From the NCBI RefSeq assembly GCF_001552595.1, contig NZ_BCRM01000002.1, positions 124,001 through 188,000 of the forward strand: a stretch of 64,000 nt of DNA, read 5' to 3'. Shown here one piece after another: positions 8,034-16,908 of this stretch. Position numbers and translations under genes: made by a program. Origin of the DNA: Rhodococcus erythropolis NBRC 15567. Its GTDB lineage: Bacteria > Actinomycetota > Actinomycetes > Mycobacteriales > Mycobacteriaceae. The notes below the pieces were generated by a model that searched no databases, was not told the origin of the DNA, and was given only the letters and a program-made list of their open reading frames with translations. How positions within the stretch are numbered: the first letter of the stretch is position 1; every line of letters begins with the position of its first letter.

Positions 8034-9653
8034 GGCCCGAGCCCGGCGAATCTCGGGAACACCGACGACCTTGCATGCGCCCAACAGGACGACTGCTCCG
8101 ACGGCCGCACCCGCCGACAATGAAATAACAGCAGCAAGCCTGGGCTCGGGAACTCGGTTCTGAACCGCCACCACCAAAGCGAGCGCACAACCACCTGCCA
8201 GAATTGCCGCCGCCGAAATCCTTCCGACGGTAGCCTGCACGCGACGGAATCCCAACAGCCCGTATCGCTTTCGAAGCAGGATGTGGCCGAGCGCCGCTCC
8301 GCACACGTAGGAGAACGAGCCCGCCGCACAGACGGCCAGGACCAGCGTTTCGTCACTCGCCGACAGAGACGCAAGAAGAACGAGCGCCGTCTTGGCTACC
8401 ACCATCACCAGCGCGATCACCGCGGGAGTTCGGGTGTTGTTGTCGGCGTAGAACACTCGAAGCTGAAGCATGACCATCGCAAAGGGCACCAGCCCGAATG
8501 CACTGACCGCAACGGCCGTCCCGATCAACCGGGCACTGCTGCCGTCGACCCGGCCGAAGAAGATCAGGGTGGTCAACGAGGGGCCGAAGACCATGAGCGC
8601 CACCGTGACCGGAATCAGCGCCACCACTGAATACCGGGCTCCCCGGCCGAGATCGGATACGACGCCGACGTCGTCACCCGCAGCAACCGACCTGGCGATC
8701 CGCGGCATCAGCACCGTCAACAACGACACACCGAGAATGCCGTACGCCACTTGAAACAGCAGATCCGCGTGCGTGTACATCGAGTAGACGTGACGGGAGA
8801 GAGTGACCTTCATCGTCACCCACACACCGATCTGACCGGCAACGACGTACACAAGTACCCAGCCGAGCAACGGCGCCCCGACGCGCACCGGGCGCCAGGT
8901 GTGCGGTACGACCCGCACGCGAAGGCGCCACCGAAACCCGTTGCGGTGCAGCGATCGAGCAACGACGGCGGTTTGCGCCACGATCCCGAGCAGAGTGCCG
9001 ATACCGATCACCAGAACCTGCGCGGTGGTCATCGACTCGGGAGTCAGAGCCACCGGCCCCGGGATACACAGGAAGACCGCGACCGTCACCAGAAGGACGA
9101 CGTTGTTGATCACCGGCGCCCAGGCCGGCGCGCCGAACACTGATCGAACACTGAGTACTGCCGTCATCATCGCCGTGACGCCGTAGAAGAAGATCTCCGG
9201 CAGAAGCAAGTACGCGAAGAGCGTCGTCAACTCTCGTTGAGCCGGATCATCGATCACGGCCGAGACCAGAGGCGGCGCGCACACCACCGCCACTACCGTC
9301 ACGAGCGCAAGAGCAAGCGCTCCGACGGTGAGAACGCGCTGCGTCTGCTCTCGTTCGAGCGTCCGCCCACGACTTCGCTGCCGTGTCAGATACGGAAGCA
9401 GAACGCTGGCGAGAATCCCGCCGAGGAGGAGCTGATAGACCATGTTCGGGAAGCTGTTGGCCGCGTTGTACGCATCACTGACCAGGGCGATGCCGAGGAC
9501 CGCGGCAAGGGCAAGGGTGCGGACGAAGCCGGTGATCCGGCTGACCGTGCTGGCGAGCGCCACTTGCCCGCCCATCTTCGCCAAGCTGCCGCCCGTCACA
9601 CCCGTACGTTCGGACTCCCCCATACTCTCGACCATCTCGCCAGAGTGCCACAT
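8019..9653 (-). CDS. MurJ/MviN-like lipid flippase
   Basis: A polytopic membrane protein of up to 544 residues with the MOP-superfamily MviN pattern: an amphipathic start (GSLAKMGGQVALASTVSRI), FVRTLALAAVLG, DAYNAANSFPNMVYQLLLGG and about 14 membrane segments. MurJ flips lipid II to the outside of the membrane. It lacks the long C-terminal pseudokinase extension of mycobacterial MviN, so it may be a second paralogue or move another undecaprenyl- or decaprenyl-linked substrate. Start choices are ATG 9653, 9635 or 9623; the last has a weak GAGAG site. It lies downstream of fabH, separated by a hairpin. Confidence 0.85.
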   Translation of the reverse strand: MWHSGEMVESMGESERTGVTGGSLAKMGGQVALASTVSRITGFVRTLALAAVLGIALVSDAYNAANSFPNMVYQLLLGGILASVLLPYLTRQRSRGRTLEREQTQRVLTVGALALALVTVVAVVCAPPLVSAVIDDPAQRELTTLFAYLLLPEIFFYGVTAMMTAVLSVRSVFGAPAWAPVINNVVLLVTVAVFLCIPGPVALTPESMTTAQVLVIGIGTLLGIVAQTAVVARSLHRNGFRWRLRVRVVPHTWRPVRVGAPLLGWVLVYVVAGQIGVWVTMKVTLSRHVYSMYTHADLLFQVAYGILGVSLLTVLMPRIARSVAAGDDVGVVSDLGRGARYSVVALIPVTVALMVFGPSLTTLIFFGRVDGSSARLIGTAVAVSAFGLVPFAMVMLQLRVFYADNNTRTPAVIALVMVVAKTALVLLASLSASDETLVLAVCAAGSFSYVCGAALGHILLRKRYGLLGFRRVQATVGRISAAAILAGGCALALVVAVQNRVPEPRLAAVISLSAGAAVGAVVLLGACKVVGVPEIRRARALLLS

Positions 9654-9686
9654 CGCAGAGGTACGACGATCTGGACGGAAACGGAA

Positions 9687-9718
9687 GAGCGCCCCGAACC
9701 GTGGGGTTCGAGGCGCTC
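9687..9718 (-). terminator. Hairpin terminator downstream of fabH-like gene
   Basis: The arms AGCGCC...GAACC (9688-9700) and GGTTC...GGCGCT (9704-9717) pair around a GTG loop in the 79-bp gap between the fabH-like stop and the murJ-like start. Confidence 0.6.
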
Positions 9719-9732
9719 GTCACGAGAGAAGA

Positions 9733-10761
9733 TCAGGCTGATTCCGCTCCAGCCAACGGCGGCATGACGACAACCTGGCCGGCGAAGGACAGACCCGCAC
9801 CGAAGGCGAGAAGCAATGCCTTGTCGCCCGGCTTGCACTGGCCGTCGCGCAGCATCTGCTCCATGGCGAGCGGGATCGAGGCCGCGGACGTGTTGCCCGT
9901 CTCGGCGATGTCGTTGGAGACGGGGAAGCCCTCGGGCAGCTTCATGCTGCGAGCGATGACCTCGTTGATGCGCTGGTTTGCCTGGTGCGGCACAAAAGCG
10001 TCGATGTCCTCGATACCCAGCCCCGACTTCTCCAGGGTGCGAGTGGCGACCTTGCCCATCTCGAAGGCAGCCCAGCGGAACACCGCGGTACCGGCCATCT
10101 TGATCCACGGCCGAGGTCCGGTCGGGTTCTTGGTGTAGTCGAGCCAGCTCGGCTCCTGAACGATGGCGTCGGACTGGCTGCCGTCCGAACCCCACTCGAC
10201 CGGGCCGATTCCGACGGTATCGCTCGGGCCGACGACAACTGCGCCTGCGCCGTCACCGAAGATGAAGCGAACGCTGCGATCGGTGGGCTCGGTGGCCTCG
10301 CTCATCAACTCGACGCCGACGACGAGTACGTGATCAACCGTGCCGCCGCGAACGAGGTCGCTGGCCACGGCAAGGGCGGTACAGAAACCGGCGCAGCCTG
10401 CCGCGACGTCGAATGCAGCCGGACCCTTGATGCCGAGCTCGTGGGCGACGATGGACGCAGCCTGAGGAGTCTGCAGGTCCCACGTCGACGTCGCGATGAT
10501 CACGGCGCCGATCTGCTCGGGAGCAATGCCGCTGACGTCCAGTGCTTTACGCGCCGCGCTGATCGACATCGCGAGGATGCCTTCACCTTCGCCGGAGAAC
10601 CGGCGCGACTTGATACCCGATCGCGTCTGGATCCACTCGTCGGTGGAATCGATCAGCTCGCAGATCTCGTCGTTGGTCACGACTCGCTCCGGGCGGTGAA
10701 CGCCGAGCCCGAGAAGGACGGACTGCCGACCTCCGGCCACACTGGCAATCGGCTTACCCAT
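9733..10761 (-). CDS. fabH: 3-oxoacyl-ACP synthase III (FabH-type)
   Basis: A 342-residue thiolase-fold condensing enzyme. The Cys-His-Asn triad is clear: Cys123 in AAGCAGF, His259 in VPHQANQR and Asn290 in ETGNTSAA. FabH condenses an acyl-CoA primer with malonyl-ACP to start fatty-acid (or, in mycolata, meromycolate) synthesis. The start is ATG 10761 with GAGGAG 10 bases upstream; the frame continues upstream to 10800 but without a better start. It is monocistronic by spacing. Whether this is the main FabH or a paralogue for another pathway cannot be told from the window. Confidence 0.93.
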   Translation of the reverse strand: MGKPIASVAGGRQSVLLGLGVHRPERVVTNDEICELIDSTDEWIQTRSGIKSRRFSGEGEGILAMSISAARKALDVSGIAPEQIGAVIIATSTWDLQTPQAASIVAHELGIKGPAAFDVAAGCAGFCTALAVASDLVRGGTVDHVLVVGVELMSEATEPTDRSVRFIFGDGAGAVVVGPSDTVGIGPVEWGSDGSQSDAIVQEPSWLDYTKNPTGPRPWIKMAGTAVFRWAAFEMGKVATRTLEKSGLGIEDIDAFVPHQANQRINEVIARSMKLPEGFPVSNDIAETGNTSAASIPLAMEQMLRDGQCKPGDKALLLAFGAGLSFAGQVVVMPPLAGAESA

Positions 10762-10922
10762 TGATCGATCTCCTCGTTGGTTTCTGGTGATGACGCGCAT
10801 TCGACATCACACGTTACGTACAGGACATAAGCCCCTGCCTCTCAGGTCACCGTTCGATCACGGCAACAACATGAGGCTGGCTCACATTACGCTTCGGTCA
10901 GGTATGTAGTCCAGATCCACGA

Positions 10923-11564
10923 TCAGGCGCGTAAATGAGCTAGAACTGCCAAAACACGACGATGCCCGCTTTCGGAAGCCGACAGGCCGAGTTTTGCGAA
11001 GATATTTCCTATGTGCTTGCTCACAGCAGTGTCGCTGACGACCAGTTTCCTGGCGATTTCCTGATTTCCCAGCCCCTCCGCCATCAGTCCGAGAACCTCG
11101 GACTCGCGTGGGGTCAGTGATCTGATCGGATCGTCGGCGCGTCGACGGCTCATCAGTTGGGATACGACCTCGGGATCCATCACGGTTCCGCCGTCGACGA
11201 CCCGGTTCAATGCGTCGACGAACTCGGCTACCTTGCCGACCCGTTCCTTGAGCAGGTACCCGACCCCGCCGGCGCCTCCTGCCAACAATTCACCGGCGTA
11301 GCGATCCTCGACGTACGCGGAAAGGACCAGGACGGGAAAGCCCGGGCGAAGCTTGCGCACCTCGATCGCCGCTCGAAGCCCCTCGTTGGTGAAAGTAGGA
11401 GGCATCCGGACGTCGAGCACCGCGGCGTCGGGGGCGGTCTCCTCGAACACCGTGAGGAACTGTGCGGCGTCGGAGACGGCAGACACCTCGAAGCCCTCTC
11501 CGCGGAGCAGCAGTGCCAGCCCCTCTCGCAGGAGAGCGTCGTCCTCGGCAATCAGAATCCGCAC
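10923..11564 (-). CDS. NarL/FixJ family response regulator
   Basis: A 213-residue response regulator. The receiver domain spans about 1-120, with acidic pocket AEDD near the start, phospho-acceptor Asp in AVLDVRMPP and Lys in LLKERVG. The LuxR-type HTH spans about 145-213 (LTPRESEVLGLMAEGLGNQEIARKL, given only as its family signature; DTAVSKHIGNIFAKL is the recognition helix). The start is GTG 11564, overlapping the kinase stop by 13 bases, so the pair is coupled. It probably controls the divergent ABC transporter operon starting at 12900. Confidence 0.94.
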   Translation of the reverse strand: MRILIAEDDALLREGLALLLRGEGFEVSAVSDAAQFLTVFEETAPDAAVLDVRMPPTFTNEGLRAAIEVRKLRPGFPVLVLSAYVEDRYAGELLAGGAGGVGYLLKERVGKVAEFVDALNRVVDGGTVMDPEVVSQLMSRRRADDPIRSLTPRESEVLGLMAEGLGNQEIARKLVVSDTAVSKHIGNIFAKLGLSASESGHRRVLAVLAHLRA

Positions 11565-12808
11565 GGTAGTTCCACCCTCATCGTTGTCGGTCCACCCTCC
11601 GGGCTCTCCAATACTGCGGTTCCTTCGAAAGCCTCGACCCGGCGTCGGATACCCGCCACGCCGCCGCCCGGGCGTTCGTTCGCGCCGCCCTGACCATCGT
11701 CGATCACGTCGATGAGCATCGTCTCACCCAACGAGTCGGCAGACGCCTCCGTCCGTGCCGTGACTGTGACACTGCGCGCTCCGCTGTGTTTTGCGACGTT
11801 GGTCAAGGCCTCGGCGACGACGAAGTACGCAGCAGCCTCGACGGCAGCCGGGGCACGGCGGAGTTCGTCGATCTCGAGTACGCAGGGCACGGCGGAGCGC
11901 CCGGCGAGCGCGGAGATCGCGCCCTCCAGACCCAACTCGTCGAGGATCGGCGGGTAGATGTCGTGCACCAACGTCCGGAGTTCGCTCAACGCCTCGGTGG
12001 CCGCATCCTGGGCCCGATGCAGTTGTGGCAGAGCCTGGTCCGGATTGTTCTGCAACGACCGCTCGGCCATCCCCAACATCATCACCACCGCGACCAGACG
12101 GTTCTGCGCGCCGTCGTGCAGATCCCGCTCGATGCGCTTGAGTTCGGCCGAATGTGCGTCGAGCGCCGCAGCGCGGCTGGCCGTCAGGGCGGTGACGCGC
12201 TTCGAGAGGTCCGAACGCGTGTCCGGCGCAAGCAAAGTCGTGGTCGACCAGCTGATCCACTTCGCCATCGCGGGGACCAACCACCACGCGATCAGGAGGT
12301 ACAGGATGCCGATCAACGGCATTCCGGCAGCGCCCAACCACGACGTCACGGGGTACGGATTGTTGACGGGTTCACCGGCGGGCATCTGCTGCCAGTACAG
12401 CGGGACGGCAATCGAATTGAGTGCACCGAGTGGCAGAGCAATGGTCAGCGTCGCCGCGACGAAAGCCCCCAGACCATGAATCGACAGCCAGGCCGCGTCG
12501 CGCCTGGTCGACTGATCGGTGAGGAACCGGCGCCAATCCCCGAAGGTCGGATTGCCGGGCATCGGTGGGTATCGCTGCAGAACAGGGCGTCCGGTGTACG
12601 CAGCCGTTCTCTTGCGGGCCAGACCCGCCCACCACCGGAGCACCCGCACGTACGACGGCAACAGCAACCAGCCGACGATCAGAATCGAGAGCGACAGCAG
12701 AATGAGACCGACCATCAGCAAGAACAGGGAGACCACGGCTGCCGCACCCTCGACGAGCACGTACACCGCAGCCCTGGTTCTCTTCTTCACTGCCCCAGCA
12801 TGCCGCAC
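11552..12808 (-). CDS. Sensor histidine kinase (HisKA_3 type)
   Basis: A 418-residue membrane sensor kinase. It has about four hydrophobic segments in two pairs in the first 200 residues (a 'putative sensor' module found in actinobacteria), then the HisKA_3 phospho-site RDLHDGAQNRL, and an HATPase domain with AEALTNVAKHSGA (N-box), DDGQGGA and GGGVAGIRRR (G-boxes). There is no large extracytoplasmic sensor loop, consistent with sensing of membrane or cell-envelope stress. The start is ATG 12808 or GTG 12790. It overlaps the response regulator gene and is divergent from an ABC transporter, an arrangement common for antimicrobial-peptide-responsive systems. Confidence 0.93.
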   Translation of the reverse strand: MRHAGAVKKRTRAAVYVLVEGAAAVVSLFLLMVGLILLSLSILIVGWLLLPSYVRVLRWWAGLARKRTAAYTGRPVLQRYPPMPGNPTFGDWRRFLTDQSTRRDAAWLSIHGLGAFVAATLTIALPLGALNSIAVPLYWQQMPAGEPVNNPYPVTSWLGAAGMPLIGILYLLIAWWLVPAMAKWISWSTTTLLAPDTRSDLSKRVTALTASRAAALDAHSAELKRIERDLHDGAQNRLVAVVMMLGMAERSLQNNPDQALPQLHRAQDAATEALSELRTLVHDIYPPILDELGLEGAISALAGRSAVPCVLEIDELRRAPAAVEAAAYFVVAEALTNVAKHSGARSVTVTARTEASADSLGETMLIDVIDDGQGGANERPGGGVAGIRRRVEAFEGTAVLESPEGGPTTMRVELPCGF

Positions 12809-12899
12809 CTGATGCCGCGATCCACTACAGCTGGCTACACCATTGATTCGGGACCCTGCTGGATGTCGACGAATGCCGAATCTCCATAGCGTTCATCCC

Positions 12900-13682
12900 A
12901 TGAAGAATCGACACTCGGTCCTCGCCCCGCCGGCCCCTGGTGCCACGGCCGCCCGAACATCCGCCGTGCGACTCGAAGGCGTCAGCAAGATCTACGGCAA
13001 CGGCCGCGGCGCCGTGACCGCCCTCGACAACATCAGCCTCACCTTGCCGCGCAGCACCTTCACCGCCGTGATGGGCCCGTCCGGATCGGGCAAGAGCACT
13101 TTCCTGCACTGCGCCGCAGGGCTCGATCGACCGAGCAGCGGATCGGTGTGGCTGGGCGACACCGAGATCTCACAGCTGAAGCCGAAGGCCCGCAGCATCT
13201 TCCGTCGCGATCACATCGGTTTCGTCTTCCAGGCCTACAACCTGCTCGGCGCTCTCGACGTCGAGCAGAACGTCACGCTCCCCCTACTCCTCGCCGGCCG
13301 ACGAGCCGACAAGCAGTACCTGACCTTCGTCCTCGAATCCGTCGGACTCGGATCGCACCGCAAGCGCAAACCCTCCGAGCTGTCCGGCGGTCAGCAGCAA
13401 CGCGTCGCCATCGCGCGCGCCCTCGTCACTCACCCCGACGCACTCTTTGCCGACGAGCCGACCGGCGCCCTCGACTCCCGCAGCGCCAAGCAGGTTCTGG
13501 AGTTGTTGCGCCGGACAGCCGCCGAGTTCGATCAGACCATCGTCATGGTCACGCACGACCCGGTGGCCGCGTCGTACGCCGATCGTGTGCTGTTCCTCGC
13601 CGACGGGAAACTGGTCGGGCACATCGACCGCCCGACGCCGCAGCAGATCGCCGAGCGCATGACACACCTCGGGGACTGGTGA
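12900..13682 (+). CDS. ABC transporter ATP-binding protein (MacB/LolD type)
   Basis: A 260-residue ATPase with all motifs intact: Walker A GPSGSGKST (59-67), Q-loop VFQAYNL, signature LSGGQQQR (161-168), Walker B ALFADEP (181-187) and the H-loop histidine in VTHD. The PTGALDS segment after Walker B is characteristic of MacB, LolD and FtsE-like mechanotransmission transporters. It starts at ATG 12900. The next gene, a FtsX-type permease, begins at its stop codon, so the two form one transporter that probably exports or detoxifies an envelope-active compound. Confidence 0.95.
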   Translation: MKNRHSVLAPPAPGATAARTSAVRLEGVSKIYGNGRGAVTALDNISLTLPRSTFTAVMGPSGSGKSTFLHCAAGLDRPSSGSVWLGDTEISQLKPKARSIFRRDHIGFVFQAYNLLGALDVEQNVTLPLLLAGRRADKQYLTFVLESVGLGSHRKRKPSELSGGQQQRVAIARALVTHPDALFADEPTGALDSRSAKQVLELLRRTAAEFDQTIVMVTHDPVAASYADRVLFLADGKLVGHIDRPTPQQIAERMTHLGDW

Positions 13683-16165
13683 TGATGAAAGCGCACACCT
13701 TTGCGCACCTGAAAGCGCATCGCTCCGGTTTCGTCGCCGTGTTCGTCTCCGTATTCTGCGCAGCGCTCCTCACCTGCGGTCTGGGTGTGCTGCTGGAATC
13801 GGGAGTGCGAGGCGGAGTCTCACCACATCTCTACGCCGGTGCCGACGCCGTCGTGAGTGCACCACAGGCGCTCGAGGTCAAGGAAGACGCCGATCAGCCT
13901 TTTGCCGAGCGAGTTCTCCTCGACGGCGATACCGTCCGCAAGCTCGACGCACTCGATGTCACCGTGGTTCCCGACATCTCCGTCCCCGTCAGCACCGCCG
14001 AGGGCGTCGTACTCGACGCACATCCTTGGAACACAGCACAACTGGCGCCGTACTCGCTCACCGAGGGGCGCGCTCCGCAGAGCCGAGACGAGGTGGTCTC
14101 GACTACGGGCGCCGCTCTCGGCGAGCGAATCACGCTGGCTCACGGCGCGATAGCCGACGAGTACACCGTCGTCGGCACAGCTGATTCGGCTTCGGTGCCG
14201 TCACCCGACCGTCCGGCACTCGTCTTCCTCGACGACGCAGAGGCCGAACGGTTGTGGCCGCACCAGAACGCTGTCACCGCAGTCGGATTGATCGCTCCCG
14301 AAGGCGTGGATGCTGCCGCTCTCGCCCGCGATGCACTCGCCGGAACCGGCGCGGAGGTCTCGACCGGCACCGCACGCGGAGGCATCGAATTCCTCGACGC
14401 CGGTGCTGCGCGGACCCAGTTGATCGTGCTCTGCGCGTCGTTTGCCGGTCTCGCGTTGATGGTCAGTATGTTCGTAGTTTCCAGCACGCTGTCGCTCTCG
14501 ATCAACGCCAGACGCCGAGAGTTCGCTCTGCTGCGGGCAATCGGGGCCACCACGCGACAAGTCCACGTCATGATCGGACGTGAAGTGCTGCTCGTCGCGG
14601 CGGCTGCGGCGGCTCTCGGCGCGGTGCCCGGATACCTGCTCGCCCGATTCCTGGGTGCACAGTTTGCCGACGCCGGGGTCATGCCCACCGATTTCGCGTT
14701 GGCGTACAGCCCGCTTCCAGCGATCGCGGCATTCCTGATCTGCGTACTCACTGCCCGCGCGGCAGCGGCGATCGCGGCACGACGACCGGCGAAGCTCGAC
14801 CCCGTCGAAGCGCTTCGCGAATCCGAAAGCGGCCCGGCGAAACTGAGCCGCGGACGCATCGTCACCGGGCTGATCTTCGGTGCCGCCGGTCTCAGCGCGT
14901 GCATCCTCCCCGCTTTCCTGCCCGGCAGCGTGGCAGCCGCTGGAGCCGGTTCGAGCGCACTGTTGTTGATCTTCTCGGTCGCGCTGCTCGGCCCCTTGTT
15001 GGTGCGCGGCATCATCAAGGTGATCGGCGGTCCACTGCGCCGTAGTGGGTCGGCGTCCAAAGTTCTCGCTGCCGCCAACGCCGAATCCAATTCGAGACGG
15101 CTCTCGTCGGCGGTTGTTCCATTGGCTCTCGCAATCGCACTGGGCTCGGTGCAGTTCTTCAGCCAGAGCACCGTCGCCGCCGAGGCGACCAACCAGTCGA
15201 TCAAGGGCGTCACCGCCGACCTGATCGTCGGCGCGCCGGCCGGCATCGCTCCTTCGCTCCTCGACTCGATCGCATCGGTGCCCGGAGTGAGTGCGGCAAA
15301 CCCAGTGGTCCGCAGTCAAGTCCTGCCGGTACCCAGCGGTGAGGAAGGCGGCTCAGCCGACAGCGCGATCGCTGCCCAGGGCATCGACGCCGCCAGCGCC
15401 GACGCGACCCTCGATCTCGCGGTGACCGAGGGCGACCTGAGCGCTCTGACCGGCGATACCGTTGCCGTGAGCGAAGACGGCGCCTTCACACTCGGAGCCA
15501 AGGTAGGTCAGCGCGTCGACCTCTATCTAGGGGACGGCACACTGGTGCATCCGATGGTCGTCGCAAAATATGGTCGCGGCCTCGGATTCGGGGACGTGAC
15601 CATGCCGATCCAGACTTTGCGTCAGCACTCCACCGACGCTCTGATCGACACCGTTCTGGTTGCTGCCGAACCCGGACGGTCGGCCGAAGTCCAGCAGTCG
15701 TTGCGCTCGTTCCCCTCGATCGCCGCGATGAACCAGGACCAGTTCGGGGCCGCGGGCGAAGATCAGCGTCGTATGCAGTCCTGGGTCAGCATCCTCGCCG
15801 TACTCGTCCTGCTCGGCTATCTCGCAGTCGCCGTCGTGAACACCCTGGTCGCCGCCACTGCCGAGCGTTCCCGCGAGTTCGCGCTCCTTCAACTGGTGGG
15901 CTCGCGGACGAGGCAGGTCCGAGCAATGATGCGCATCGAGTCGTTGATGGTGGTGGGAATCGCCGTCGTGGTCGGATCACTGATCGCCCTGCCGCCTCTG
16001 ATGGGTATCGCCGTAGCGGTGTCCGGGCAGCCGATCCCGGCGATTTCACCGGCGATCTACGGTTCCATCGTCGCGGTGACCGCTGTTCTGGGATTTGTCT
16101 CCATCGCGATCCCGACGCGCGCCGCCCTTCGCAAGAACCCGATGGACGGAGTGCGTAACCACTGA
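13682..16165 (+). CDS. FtsX-like permease of MacB-type ABC transporter
   Basis: An 827-residue permease with an N-terminal membrane helix (residues about 15-35), a large extracytoplasmic domain, three membrane helices (about 245-370), a second module with central helices near 395-440, a second extracytoplasmic domain and a final three-helix FtsX unit. The motifs RRREFALLRAIGATTRQV and RSREFALLQLVGSRTRQV mark the two duplicated FtsX domains. The start overlaps the ATPase stop (TGATGATG); ATG 13682 and 13685 are equally possible. It belongs with the divergent two-component system at 10.9-12.8 kb. Confidence 0.94.
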   Translation: MMKAHTFAHLKAHRSGFVAVFVSVFCAALLTCGLGVLLESGVRGGVSPHLYAGADAVVSAPQALEVKEDADQPFAERVLLDGDTVRKLDALDVTVVPDISVPVSTAEGVVLDAHPWNTAQLAPYSLTEGRAPQSRDEVVSTTGAALGERITLAHGAIADEYTVVGTADSASVPSPDRPALVFLDDAEAERLWPHQNAVTAVGLIAPEGVDAAALARDALAGTGAEVSTGTARGGIEFLDAGAARTQLIVLCASFAGLALMVSMFVVSSTLSLSINARRREFALLRAIGATTRQVHVMIGREVLLVAAAAAALGAVPGYLLARFLGAQFADAGVMPTDFALAYSPLPAIAAFLICVLTARAAAAIAARRPAKLDPVEALRESESGPAKLSRGRIVTGLIFGAAGLSACILPAFLPGSVAAAGAGSSALLLIFSVALLGPLLVRGIIKVIGGPLRRSGSASKVLAAANAESNSRRLSSAVVPLALAIALGSVQFFSQSTVAAEATNQSIKGVTADLIVGAPAGIAPSLLDSIASVPGVSAANPVVRSQVLPVPSGEEGGSADSAIAAQGIDAASADATLDLAVTEGDLSALTGDTVAVSEDGAFTLGAKVGQRVDLYLGDGTLVHPMVVAKYGRGLGFGDVTMPIQTLRQHSTDALIDTVLVAAEPGRSAEVQQSLRSFPSIAAMNQDQFGAAGEDQRRMQSWVSILAVLVLLGYLAVAVVNTLVAATAERSREFALLQLVGSRTRQVRAMMRIESLMVVGIAVVVGSLIALPPLMGIAVAVSGQPIPAISPAIYGSIVAVTAVLGFVSIAIPTRAALRKNPMDGVRNH

Positions 16166-16186
16166 GTGGCACTACCGTCGTCATCT

Positions 16187-16819
16187 ATGGATGCGGCGGC
16201 CTGGGACAAGAAGTACGAAGAAACCGAGCTCGTCTGGGGCGCTCCTCCCAACGAACTGCTGGTGGAATACGCGACGGCCCTCCCCCACGGCCAGGCACTC
16301 GACCTGGCGTGCGGCGAGGGCCGTAACGCGTTGTGGCTCGCGACCCGCGGTTGGGAGGTCACCGGCATCGACTACTCGGCCGTCGCGATCGAGAAAGCCC
16401 GCACGATCGCGGCCCGCTCACCTCGATCGGTTCTCGACCGGCTCGACTACCGATGCGGCGACGTCACCGTCGCGGATTACGCCTCAAGGAACGGGCAGGG
16501 ATACGACTTGGCCCTGCTTCTTTACCTTCATCTGCCCGCACCACAACGCACCCTGGTTGTGAACCGTGCCATAAATTCTCTGAAACCTGATGGAATCCTC
16601 ATGATTTTGGGGCACGACCGAAGCAACATCGACTACGGCGTCGGCGGACCGAAAGATCCCGAAATCCTTTACACACCAGAAGAATTGATGCAGGAGTTCC
16701 AAGGAAGGCTCGAGTTCGAGATCGCCGGAAATCCGCACAGACACACCGAAACGGGAATCGCGGTCGACGCGCTTGTCATCGGACGCAAATCCGGTGTTGG
16801 CAATGCAAAGAACGGCTAG
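16187..16819 (+). CDS. Class I SAM-dependent methyltransferase
   Basis: A 210-residue Rossmann-fold methyltransferase. Motif I is [15 protein letters not shown], followed by the acidic VTGIDYS and post-motif [12 protein letters not shown]. The N-terminus [17 protein letters not shown] resembles the tellurite-resistance TehB/thiopurine methyltransferase-like group. An upstream GTG (16166) that abuts the permease stop would add seven residues. It lies 21 bases after the ABC permease and may belong to that operon. The methyl acceptor is unknown. Confidence 0.85.
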   Translation: MDAAAWDKKYEETELVWGAPPNELLVEYATALPHGQALDLACGEGRNALWLATRGWEVTGIDYSAVAIEKARTIAARSPRSVLDRLDYRCGDVTVADYASRNGQGYDLALLLYLHLPAPQRTLVVNRAINSLKPDGILMILGHDRSNIDYGVGGPKDPEILYTPEELMQEFQGRLEFEIAGNPHRHTETGIAVDALVIGRKSGVGNAKNG

Positions 16820-16833
16820 TAACATGTATTAAG

Positions 16834-16847
16834 TTACCGACGAGTAA
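16834..16847. promoter_or_regulatory. Candidate TetR operator before fadE5 (TTAC-N6-GTAA)
   Basis: The palindrome TTAC-CGACGA-GTAA lies 62 bases before the fadE5 start. It shares core and spacing with the CTTAC-N6-GTAAG palindromes at 28799-28814 and 31828-31843, though the outer base of each arm differs. It is a candidate site for the TetR protein encoded at 31198-31797. Confidence 0.45.
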
Positions 16848-16908
16848 TAAACTTCGGGCGGTACTAGGAGTGCTGGACCGCACCACCTCACTGGGAGAAG
16901 CAGAAGAC

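Noticed and set aside
13148..13681. Long upstream extension of the FtsX permease frame
   Set aside because: The frame is open through the ATPase gene, but its translation is Arg/Pro-rich shadow sequence. The true start overlaps the ATPase stop at 13682.
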